Of a DNA stretch of 17,125 bases, positions 7,657 to 14,143 are shown piece by piece. Positions within the stretch are counted from its first letter, which is position 1. Each line of letters begins with the position of its first letter. The DNA comes from Bacteroidota bacterium (GTDB lineage Bacteria > Bacteroidota > Bacteroidia > Chitinophagales > Chitinophagaceae): positions 1-17,125 of the forward strand of contig JAEWDG010000140.1 in the NCBI GenBank assembly GCA_023390215.1, written 5' to 3'. The notes below the pieces were generated by a model. The model made no database searches. It worked only from the letters and a program-made list of their open reading frames with translations, and was not told where the DNA came from. Position numbers and translations under genes: made by a program.

Positions 7657-8646
7657 CTAAATTGACAGCAGAAATTCCATTGTGTCAACGCCATCTGCAT
7701 AATCAAACAAACCCGGAGTCTGTAATGTTCCCTGCACAGCATTTCCGGGGCCGGCAACACATTGTAATTCATCAACAGATTCTTTTGGAACGGTTTCTCC
7801 AGGTTTATAAAAGCTGTAATGCAAAACGGAAATCGGTGAATGAGCTGATGAACTTTCAATAAGCAAGGTAGTTCCATTAGTCATGTAAGGTTGCCTGTTC
7901 AGCAAAATAATAGAAAGCTGATAATCGAAATTATTTTTGTATCGCTGGCTTTCGTTGAAATATGCATATTTTTCAAAGGCTTGCAACAACTTGCTGAAAT
8001 CGTACCCTTCCGGCACATAGATCTTCGTAATATTTCTGCATCCCAGTCCATAATACAGGTGTACGTCATCGGCAAGCGCCTCCAGGTCTTCAGCTTTCTC
8101 TTCGCCTGAGAGTACTGCAACTGAGGTCCGGTTTTTTCTGATGATATGGGGATATTTTGCGAAATATTGCTCAAAATACCGGGAACTGTTGTTGCTGCCT
8201 GTTGCTATATACGCATCGCAGCCTTTAAGCTGATCTGCTATCGTGATCCATTCCTTAGTCGCAGGAAAAGTGACCTGCAAAAACCGTAAGATCTCTTTAA
8301 ATAAAATTTCATCTTTTGAGGAAAGTTTTATTTTCTGCCGGTGACCGGCTATAAAGACACAGAGAAAATCGTGAAACCCTACGAGCGGTATATTACCTGC
8401 CATAACAAGTCCTACGGTTTTCGGGTGAATATTGTCATCCAGGTGATAAAAATCTATCCATTCCCTCAATTTACCGGGTTGAAGAAACTGTTCCACAATA
8501 TTTGTGCATGCGTGGTCAATGAACGCTTCTGTAAACCAGGGATTAACTGCAGCAGCTTTCTGTTTTGCCGCCATCCAGGAAGCATCGTTGCCTTTCAAAA
8601 ATGCACCCAGACGAATCATAATTTCAACACGGTCTTGTAACTTCAT
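7657..8646 (-). CDS. LuxC-like acyl-CoA reductase
   Basis: Belongs to the LuxC acyl-CoA reductase family, an aldehyde-dehydrogenase-like fold in which an active-site cysteine takes the acyl group before NADPH-dependent reduction to an aldehyde. The diagnostic motif YYGLGCRNITKIYVP has C203 as the probable nucleophile. A Gly-rich nucleotide-binding region is visible (VGLVMAGNIPLVG at 78-90; ATGSNNSSRYFEQYF near 148-162). At 329 residues it is shorter than luminous-bacterial LuxC (about 480) but typical of the Bacteroidota version. No signal peptide or membrane segment. It diverges from a two-cluster ferredoxin across a 35-base gap with overlapping promoters, suggesting shared control and possibly electron supply. 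There is no luxAB, luxD or luxE here, so bioluminescence is not implied. Family confident; natural substrate unknown. Confidence 0.87.
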   Translation of the reverse strand: MKLQDRVEIMIRLGAFLKGNDASWMAAKQKAAAVNPWFTEAFIDHACTNIVEQFLQPGKLREWIDFYHLDDNIHPKTVGLVMAGNIPLVGFHDFLCVFIAGHRQKIKLSSKDEILFKEILRFLQVTFPATKEWITIADQLKGCDAYIATGSNNSSRYFEQYFAKYPHIIRKNRTSVAVLSGEEKAEDLEALADDVHLYYGLGCRNITKIYVPEGYDFSKLLQAFEKYAYFNESQRYKNNFDYQLSIILLNRQPYMTNGTTLLIESSSAHSPISVLHYSFYKPGETVPKESVDELQCVAGPGNAVQGTLQTPGLFDYADGVDTMEFLLSI

Positions 8647-8664
8647 ACCTACTTATTATCTTGC
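8635..8664 (+). promoter_or_regulatory. Candidate promoter of the ferredoxin gene
   Basis: TTG (8635-8637), a 19-base spacer, then TATCTTGC (8657-8664) fits the Bacteroidota TTTG-N19-21-TAnnTTTG pattern with one base missing from the -7 T run. The -33 part lies inside the first codons of the divergent acyl-CoA reductase gene. Predicted start about 8667, giving a leader of about 15 bases. Confidence 0.45.
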
Positions 8665-8666
8665 AG

Positions 8667-8674
8667 CAAAATTA
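8667..8674 (-). promoter_or_regulatory. Candidate -7 element of the acyl-CoA reductase gene
   Basis: On the minus strand this reads TAATTTTG, an exact match to TAnnTTTG, 20 bases before the ATG. It lies three bases from the ferredoxin gene's -7 element on the other strand. The -33 region is weak. Confidence 0.45.
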
Positions 8675-8681
8675 GACTTAG

Positions 8682-9029
8682 ATGGCGATTAAGATAACAG
8701 ACGAATGTATCAATTGTGGGGCATGTGAGCCTGAATGTCCGAACAACGCAATTTATGAAGGTGGTGTAGAATGGGCGATTGCAGATGGAACCAGCATCAG
8801 AGGCAGTTATACGCTTATGGATGGAACGGTTATTGATGCGGATGCAAGGAACAAACCTCTGGCTGAAGACACCTATTATATTGTTCCGAATAAGTGTACC
8901 GAATGCCAGGGTTTTCATGAAGAGCCACAATGTGCGGCGGTATGTCCGGTAGATTGTTGCGTTCCGGATGAGGACTACCGTGAAACGGTAGAAGAATTAA
9001 TGGAAAAAAAGAGCAGACTTCACGTCTAG
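8682..9029 (+). CDS. Two-cluster [4Fe-4S] ferredoxin, 115 aa
   Basis: Small soluble electron carrier. The first motif is C9-x2-C12-x2-C15-x3-C19-P. The second is C72-x2-C75-x8-C84-x3-C88-P, followed by C92 and C93. The eight-residue spacing inside the second motif is that of Allochromatium-type (Alvin) 2[4Fe-4S] ferredoxins, which often have very low potentials. By family rule, C9/C12/C15/C88 should hold one cluster and C72/C75/C84/C19 the other. About 50 residues separate the motifs, longer than in clostridial ferredoxins. It diverges from the LuxC-like acyl-CoA reductase and is followed by a strong terminator, so it is monocistronic. No Shine-Dalgarno. Fold confident; redox partner inferred only from position. 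Confidence 0.93.
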   Translation: MAIKITDECINCGACEPECPNNAIYEGGVEWAIADGTSIRGSYTLMDGTVIDADARNKPLAEDTYYIVPNKCTECQGFHEEPQCAAVCPVDCCVPDEDYRETVEELMEKKSRLHV

Positions 9030-9082
9030 CTTGTCCGCGGTTGAAAAACCGATATATGCAGGTGATATTTCCTGTAAATCAG

Positions 9083-9120
9083 GGCGAAGGTATTTATGAA
9101 TACTTTCGCCTTTTTGTTTT
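9083..9120 (+). terminator. Rho-independent terminator of the ferredoxin gene
   Basis: A 12-bp stem with one G-T pair (GGCGAAGGTATT at 9083-9094 with AATACTTTCGCC at 9099-9110) closes a TATG loop and is followed by TTTTTGTTTT. It lies 53 bases after the ferredoxin stop and separates it from the operon that follows. Confidence 0.9.
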
Positions 9121-9142
9121 CAAAATCTGTACATTAATTGAG

Positions 9143-9150
9143 TATCTTGC
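9143..9150 (+). promoter_or_regulatory. Candidate -7 element for the lipoprotein-ddl operon
   Basis: TATCTTGC, the same sequence as the ferredoxin gene's -7 element, begins 12 bases before the proposed GTG start and directly follows the ferredoxin terminator. No TTG at proper -33 spacing is seen (the nearest is 26 bases away). If used, the leader would be about 2 bases. Confidence 0.35.
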
Positions 9151-9154
9151 CCGC

Positions 9155-9628
9155 GTGAAATTCGATCTCAAAATTTCATTTTTCAGCGTTATCATAATTT
9201 TTATTTTGTCCTGCAAGCAGAAACAGGAAAAAATGGTTGTACCTGATAAATCAGTTTTATTAGAGTCCGACCGCGCGTTTTCCAAATTTAGTTACGAGAA
9301 GGGAATGAAAGCCGCGTTTCTGGAATACCTGGATAGTAATGGAATCCTGTTGCGTCCGGATCATATGCCGATTATTGGGGCGGATGCTGTTGATTATCTT
9401 ATTCAGCAGGATGATTCACAATTTTCCCTGACCTGGCAGCCACAAGGCGCAACCATCGCCCAATCCGGCGAACTGGGATTTACTTATGGCGTGTATGCGC
9501 TTACGCCTTCTGTGAAAGACACCGTGATTTATGGAACATATACAACCATCTGGAAAAAACAATCTGATGGTAAATGGAAATGTTTACTGGATTCCGGTAA
9601 TCCCGGTATCGGTGAAAAAGCAGACTGA
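9155..9628 (+). CDS. DUF4440/SnoaL-like (NTF2-fold) lipoprotein, 157 aa
   Basis: Starting at GTG 9155, the protein opens with a short basic end, a hydrophobic stretch and lipobox ILSC (cysteine at residue 20), so it is probably a lipoprotein. An upstream in-frame TTG at 9041 would add 38 residues crossing the ferredoxin terminator and hide the signal peptide, so it is rejected. The mature part has the DUF4440 look: DRAFSKFSYEKGMKAAFLEY near the start, then LLRPDHMPIIG, then a strand-rich half ending in GKWKCLLDSGNPG. This family has the cone-shaped NTF2/ketosteroid-isomerase fold; most members lack a known activity. It is followed 14 bases later by ddl, so it may be an envelope protein expressed with cell-wall genes. 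Family likely; function unknown. Confidence 0.8.
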   Translation: MKFDLKISFFSVIIIFILSCKQKQEKMVVPDKSVLLESDRAFSKFSYEKGMKAAFLEYLDSNGILLRPDHMPIIGADAVDYLIQQDDSQFSLTWQPQGATIAQSGELGFTYGVYALTPSVKDTVIYGTYTTIWKKQSDGKWKCLLDSGNPGIGEKAD

Positions 9629-9642
9629 AACCGTTTTACAAT

Positions 9643-10620
9643 ATGAGAAAAACTATTGCCCTGATCACGGGAGGCTACTCCGGCGAAGCTGTAATTTCTT
9701 ATAACAGCGCAAAATCTATTCGTAAAAATATTGATGAGTCCAGATGGGATTGTTATGTGATAGATATCCGTAAAGACGGTTGGTTTTTGATGGATTCCGA
9801 CCCTCTTATTCCCGTAGACAAAAATGATTTCTCCATCCAGGTTAATGGAAGCAAAATTAAATTTGATGCCGCACTTATCGGTCTGCATGGTACACCCGGA
9901 GAAGATGGAAAACTGCAGGGCTATTTCGATTGTATCGGTTTACCTTACACTTCATGCAGCGCGGCAACTTCAGCCTTAACTTTCAATAAGCGTTATACCG
10001 TTGCGGTGGCAGCATTTGCAGGCTTGCATGTAGCAAAGTCTTTGCACCTGTTTGCAGGTAACAGGTATACTGAAGAGGATATACTATCAAAGTTGTCTAT
10101 GCCCGTTTTTGTGAAGCCTAATAACGGCGGAAGTAGTTTGGGGATGAGTAAGGTAAATACCGCTGATCAGCTAATACCCTCTTTGGAAAAAGCTTTCAAA
10201 GAAGATGAACAGGTGCTTGTTGAGGAGTTTATCGAAGGAAGGGAATTCACGATCGGTGTATTGAAATCTAAATCTGAGATCATTTGTCTTCCCATAACGG
10301 AAATTATTTCCAAAAACGAATTTTTTGATTTTGAGGCAAAATACCAGGGGGCAAGTGAAGAAGTGACACCTGCAAAAGTAGATGAACAGATAGCGACTGA
10401 GATAAGGAAGGCGGCCAGTCTTGCTTATGAAGTTTTTAATTGTCACGGAATCGTGCGCATGGATTTTATCTTCGAAAATAAATCTCAAAAGCCATTTTTA
10501 CTGGAGATCAATACGGTGCCGGGCCAGAGTGAAGCCAGTATTGTACCGCAACAGGTGAAGGCCATGGGCTGGACCTTACAGGAATTTTATTCCAGGCTTA
10601 TTGAATCCTGTTTCGAATAG
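9643..10620 (+). CDS. ddl: D-alanine--D-alanine ligase
   Basis: ATP-grasp enzyme joining two D-alanines for the peptidoglycan pentapeptide; cytoplasmic. Length 325 residues, normal. Motifs: GGYSGEAVISYNSA at 10-23 (the GGxSxE N-terminal signature), HGTPGEDG at 82-89, the ATP-grasp loop VKPNNGGSSLGMS at 157-169, GIVRMDFIFE, and the metal-binding EIN at 288-290 followed by VPGQSEAS. It lies 14 bases after the lipoprotein gene and 38 bases before the PASTA gene, in a probable four-gene operon. The pairing of ddl with a PASTA protein is, to my knowledge, usual in Bacteroidota. Nothing suggests a D-Ala-D-Lac (vancomycin resistance) ligase, although ligand specificity is not provable by eye. Confidence 0.95.
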   Translation: MRKTIALITGGYSGEAVISYNSAKSIRKNIDESRWDCYVIDIRKDGWFLMDSDPLIPVDKNDFSIQVNGSKIKFDAALIGLHGTPGEDGKLQGYFDCIGLPYTSCSAATSALTFNKRYTVAVAAFAGLHVAKSLHLFAGNRYTEEDILSKLSMPVFVKPNNGGSSLGMSKVNTADQLIPSLEKAFKEDEQVLVEEFIEGREFTIGVLKSKSEIICLPITEIISKNEFFDFEAKYQGASEEVTPAKVDEQIATEIRKAASLAYEVFNCHGIVRMDFIFENKSQKPFLLEINTVPGQSEASIVPQQVKAMGWTLQEFYSRLIESCFE

Positions 10621-10658
10621 TTTAGGAAATCCTTTATTTTTAAATCAAATCAATCCCA

Positions 10659-11456
10659 TTGTTTAAGTTCATCACACATCGTCCTTTTTGGGTCAATCTG
10701 CTTGCAGCAATAGCACTTACCCTTCTTATTATTTTTGGTGTGTTACAGATGCTGGGGGTAATTACAAAACATGGCGAATATCTTACTGTTCCGGGCGTAG
10801 TGGGCAAATCAACTGATGAAGCTGTAAAATTTCTTGAGGGAAAAGGATTTGATGTGGTCATTCAGGATTCAGTTTATGTTGATACCGTTACCAAAGGCGT
10901 GGTATTGAAACAATTGCCTGAACCCAACAGCACAGTGAAAGTGAACCGAACGGTTTTTCTTACGGTGAACCGCAAAACCCTCCCTCTTGTTGAAATGCCG
11001 GATCTTATAGGTAAAACTTTAGGCTATTCTATGATCCTGCTGGAAAGAAACCATTTTAAACTCGGGGATACAGTAAGCAAACTTGATTTCGCAAAAGGGA
11101 CTATACTGGAGCAAAAGTTTAACGGGCAAACTGTTGAAGCCGGATCTAAAATTCCATGGGGGAGCAGGATCGATCTTGTAATCGCGGCAGGTCTTTCAGA
11201 AACAAGATTCCCTGTGCCGGACCTTGTAAATTTGACATTGGCAGAAGCGAGACCTTTGCTGGATTCAAATCAGATCATACTCGGCGCTTTGATCACAGAT
11301 CCGGATGTAAAGGACACCTCCGCTGCTTTCATCTGGAAGCAGGATCCGCCACGACTGAATTTTAATAAAGAATTGAACTTTATGAAATCGGGCCAGTTTA
11401 TCGACTTATACCTGTCCAGGGAAAGAAAAATTGATTCATTACAAACCAATAATTGA
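10659..11456 (+). CDS. Membrane-anchored PASTA-domain protein, 265 aa
   Basis: Starts at TTG 10659: the frame is closed by TAA at 10641-10643 and no ATG lies between, and the N-terminus MFKFITHRPFWVN is typical of Bacteroidota PASTA proteins. A single transmembrane segment spans about 12-35, followed by three PASTA repeats (about 40-108, 109-180 and 185-255), each opening with a V/M-P-x-L/V-x-G/N turn such as VPGVVGKS, MPDLIGKT and VPDLVNLT. PASTA domains bind peptidoglycan fragments or beta-lactams when attached to kinases or PBPs; here there is no kinase or transpeptidase domain, so the protein is probably a periplasmic wall-sensing or scaffolding factor. It follows ddl and is followed after a single base by the rhodanese gene, so translation is probably coupled. 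Confidence 0.92.
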   Translation: MFKFITHRPFWVNLLAAIALTLLIIFGVLQMLGVITKHGEYLTVPGVVGKSTDEAVKFLEGKGFDVVIQDSVYVDTVTKGVVLKQLPEPNSTVKVNRTVFLTVNRKTLPLVEMPDLIGKTLGYSMILLERNHFKLGDTVSKLDFAKGTILEQKFNGQTVEAGSKIPWGSRIDLVIAAGLSETRFPVPDLVNLTLAEARPLLDSNQIILGALITDPDVKDTSAAFIWKQDPPRLNFNKELNFMKSGQFIDLYLSRERKIDSLQTNN

Positions 11457-11457
11457 T

Positions 11458-11772
11458 ATGAAAACGATCACTTGCTCAGAACTAAAATCCAGGATGGATA
11501 ATCAGGAGGAACTTAATCTTCTTGACGTCAGAGAACCGGATGAACATGCCGCTTTTAATGCCGGAGGAAAATTGCTGCCGTTAGGTCAAATACTTGCTAC
11601 GCAGGTCGAGGATATTGAAGATTGGAAAAATAAGGAAGTGATCTGCTACTGCCGTAGCGGCAAAAGAAGTCTTCAGGCTTCCATGATGCTTGAAACCCTC
11701 GGTTTTACGAATGTTAAAAACCTTGAAGGGGGAATGATGGCCTGGGCGGAACTTCAGGGAAAGACCCTATAA
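11458..11772 (+). CDS. Single-domain rhodanese-like protein, 104 aa
   Basis: Rhodanese (sulfurtransferase) domain with DVREPDEH at 23-30 and the active-site loop CRSGKRS, in which C65 is the persulfide-forming cysteine. The C-terminal NLEGGMMAWAE is the classic end of such domains. No signal peptide, so cytoplasmic. ATG at 11458 is one base after the PASTA stop; an in-frame TTG at 11431 would overlap the PASTA gene by 26 bases and add non-conserved residues, so ATG is preferred. It ends the operon and overlaps the end of the convergent TonB receptor gene by six bases. Physiological sulfur donor and acceptor are unknown. Confidence 0.92.
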   Translation: MKTITCSELKSRMDNQEELNLLDVREPDEHAAFNAGGKLLPLGQILATQVEDIEDWKNKEVICYCRSGKRSLQASMMLETLGFTNVKNLEGGMMAWAELQGKTL

Positions 11773-13926
11773 ACTGATGTTTACTCCTCCCATGATATTG
11801 ATGGGGGCCATCGGAAAATAATAATTTTCTGTTGCAAGACTTCCACCATAGTAGTAGCTGTAAGTATAACCATTAGGCTCGTATGTTTTAGAGAATATAT
11901 TATTTATATGCAGGAAGAGCTCCATCTTTTTCACATGCTTTAACTCCAGATTATAAATTAGTTTCAGGTTTTGTACATAATAAGGATCAAGGCTCCTTTC
12001 TTTTAATCCTGTATTATCAAGAAATTGCCGGTCAACGAATTTGCCTGCGAGTACAACTTCCAGATGCTTAATTGGAAAGAGCTGAATATTCAGATTTCCT
12101 GTTGATGCCGGTGAAAAAGCGATCGGGCTATTTTTATAGTTTTTGACCTTCTGGCCGCCATTATCATAATCGTCGATATATTCAGTAAACTCCTTCACTT
12201 CATTTTTACTCACGCAGATATTTCCGTTTATCACAAGCCATGCTGAAGCCTGCCATTTGAACTGTGTTTCCAGCCCAAGGCGAAAGCTACTGGGTGTATT
12301 CGTTCTCGTGTAGGCGCCAACGTCATTGATCTTCCCCGTCAATATTAACTGGTTCTTGTATTTCATGTAATAGATATTCGCGCCAACAGAAACCTTTTTT
12401 TTATTATCATATTCGAATCCTGTTTCAAAATCATTTAATTTTTCAGGACTGGGTGCTTCATATCCTGCGGATTCAAAATCGTCTCTGTTTGGTTCTTTTG
12501 CCGACCGTCCATAAGACAGGTAGGCCGTGATGTTGTTCTTCTTAAAAGTGACCCCGGCCCTGGGGTTGAAAAAATTATAAGTGTTTCTTGTTGTGAGTGT
12601 TGGATTATCCCGGAATCCATTGATTTTATAATCTACGCGTCGTGTTTGCAGATCTATGTAGCTATACCAATGCGCTGCGATCTTCTCTGTCCACTTTGCA
12701 AAAACGCTGTAGTCGTTTTTATACGCAGTAAGAAAGTACCATTGGTAATCTTTTGGAATAGCGGGTTGGAAAACGGCGGAAATAATACGGCCGTAATGAT
12801 TGCCATCGTAACCCGTCCAGGATCCTCCTGCTGTGATCTCAGTGTTATTCATTTTGTATTCCGCTGAAAGAACCGACCCATAAAAGTAATTGTCGAGCCA
12901 TAGTCTCCGAATCAGATCAGTGCTGCTAATAGTTTCTCCGCCATTCTGGAAGTCAGGCAGACCGTATCCTGATAGCGATTGATCTGCTTTGTATTGTTCA
13001 TAGTAGCCTTTGCCTCTCGTAAGAAATACAGCAACACTGGATCTTATCCTGGGATTGAATTTATGATTGAAGAATACCTGGTAATGAGATTGCAGGTAAT
13101 TATCGGTTTCATTAGCATACGGATCGCCGGGCTTTTCTGTTCCCGCAGAGTTATAGGTTCTGTTCGTGTCAAGCGTTGCTTTATTAACACCATTCCATGA
13201 TTGATACGTTTTTTCTTTACCTGTTATATAGTTGAACCTGACAGAATTGTTTTTACTGAAATAAGCGGCGCTGAGAAAACCAGACTGTAATCTGCTCGCG
13301 GCCCTGTCGATATATCCATCACTTCTTACAAAACTCATCCGCCCATCGAAACTGAAATGTTTGTTTATTAAACCGCTGTTCAGCGCCAACGTATTTTTGA
13401 AACTTTGGTAAGAGCCAAAGCTGCTGTTCAGGTTCAAAGCGGATTTGGTTTTGAGCTCATTGGTTGTGAGATTAACGGTTGCACCAAAAGCTCCTGAACC
13501 GTTGGTGCTGCTCCCTACACCCCGCTGAATCTGGATACTGCCTGCAGAGGCTGCGATATCGGGAACATCTACAAAAAAACTTCCCTGGCTCTCTGCATCA
13601 TTGTAAGGTATTCCGTTGATGGTAACATTAATTCTGCTCGCATCTGCACCACGTATTCTCAGTCCCGTGTATCCTATACCGTTACCCGCATCGGAATTCG
13701 CAACCACTCCCGGTGTTTGATCCAGAATAAAAGGGAGGTCTGGTCCGTAATTCGCTCTGGCTATTTCTTCGGCGCTCAGTGTGGTTTTGGTTACCGGGGT
13801 AACTTCAGTGGCACGTGTGGCGGTTATCTCAACGGGCGTTAAAACTGTTGTATCTGTCAAAAGGGATTTTTGTGCAAATGCAACAGATGGGCATACAGCA
13901 ATCAGCACGACTATTAAGTTTTTCAT
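11767..13926 (-). CDS. TonB-dependent outer-membrane receptor, probably for thiamin compounds
   Basis: Outer-membrane beta-barrel importer energised by TonB. 719 residues: signal peptide (1-18, cut after AFA), a TonB-box-like segment (TPVEITATR, 30-38), a plug domain (about 44-157, with GLRIRGADASRINVTINGI and GSGAFGATVNL), then a 22-strand-type barrel rich in aromatic residues. There is no carboxypeptidase-like N-terminal domain and no SusD gene nearby, so it is not a SusC-type glycan importer; it resembles vitamin and siderophore receptors. A TPP riboswitch stands between its own promoter and its ATG, the key argument for thiamin or a related pyrimidine/thiazole as ligand. A thiamin-regulated TonB receptor class is known from Bacteroidota comparative genomics. 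Receptor confident; substrate inferred from regulation. Confidence 0.93.
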   Translation of the reverse strand: MKNLIVVLIAVCPSVAFAQKSLLTDTTVLTPVEITATRATEVTPVTKTTLSAEEIARANYGPDLPFILDQTPGVVANSDAGNGIGYTGLRIRGADASRINVTINGIPYNDAESQGSFFVDVPDIAASAGSIQIQRGVGSSTNGSGAFGATVNLTTNELKTKSALNLNSSFGSYQSFKNTLALNSGLINKHFSFDGRMSFVRSDGYIDRAASRLQSGFLSAAYFSKNNSVRFNYITGKEKTYQSWNGVNKATLDTNRTYNSAGTEKPGDPYANETDNYLQSHYQVFFNHKFNPRIRSSVAVFLTRGKGYYEQYKADQSLSGYGLPDFQNGGETISSTDLIRRLWLDNYFYGSVLSAEYKMNNTEITAGGSWTGYDGNHYGRIISAVFQPAIPKDYQWYFLTAYKNDYSVFAKWTEKIAAHWYSYIDLQTRRVDYKINGFRDNPTLTTRNTYNFFNPRAGVTFKKNNITAYLSYGRSAKEPNRDDFESAGYEAPSPEKLNDFETGFEYDNKKKVSVGANIYYMKYKNQLILTGKINDVGAYTRTNTPSSFRLGLETQFKWQASAWLVINGNICVSKNEVKEFTEYIDDYDNGGQKVKNYKNSPIAFSPASTGNLNIQLFPIKHLEVVLAGKFVDRQFLDNTGLKERSLDPYYVQNLKLIYNLELKHVKKMELFLHINNIFSKTYEPNGYTYSYYYGGSLATENYYFPMAPINIMGGVNISL

Positions 13927-13969
13927 CTCATAAAGTTTGTGCAGAAGCCGGAGCCAGACGGTGGCTATG

Positions 13970-14045
13970 ATCCTCCCTTCGCAGGCATTATCCTGAGCAG
14001 GTTTTCGGGTATGATCTCAGCCTTCTTTCGAAAGCACCCCGGTTT
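13970..14045 (-). ncRNA. TPP riboswitch (THI element)
   Basis: The minus strand shows the TPP aptamer in order: GGGGTGC, a short P3 arm (TTTC/GAAA), GGCTGAGA, ATACCC, ACCTG, then CAGG-ATAATG-CCTG (P5) and GCGAAGGGA. The CTGAGA of the pyrimidine-sensing loop is at 14015-14020. In P5 the usual CTGG/CCAG is replaced by the compensating pair CAGG/CCTG, which supports a real structure. It lies 43 bases before the TonB receptor ATG and about 20 bases after that gene's predicted transcription start. TPP binding should lower expression. A 5-bp hairpin (AGCCA/TGGCT, 13952-13966) follows without a T run, so control is more likely at translation than at termination. Confidence 0.95.
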
Positions 14046-14068
14046 TCTGAATTAAAATAAGAACAACA

Positions 14069-14076
14069 CAAAATTA
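14069..14076 (-). promoter_or_regulatory. Candidate -7 element of the TPP-regulated receptor gene
   Basis: On the minus strand this reads TAATTTTG, a perfect TAnnTTTG, about 24 bases upstream of the riboswitch, so the transcript would contain the whole aptamer. The -33 region is weak. The position supports independent transcription from the upstream esterase gene. Confidence 0.5.
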
Positions 14077-14143
14077 GGGGATATTGAAGTCGCACAGTAA
14101 GGAAAATTGTTGACGGCAAATAATCAAACAAGAGTCCTTCTGA

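Noticed and set aside
9041..9154. Extension of the DUF4440 lipoprotein to TTG at 9041
   Set aside because: It would translate through the ferredoxin terminator hairpin and bury the lipoprotein signal; GTG at 9155 gives a normal lipobox.
13952..13966. AGCCA/TGGCT hairpin after the TPP aptamer, considered as an intrinsic terminator
   Set aside because: Only five base pairs and no T tract downstream on the minus strand.
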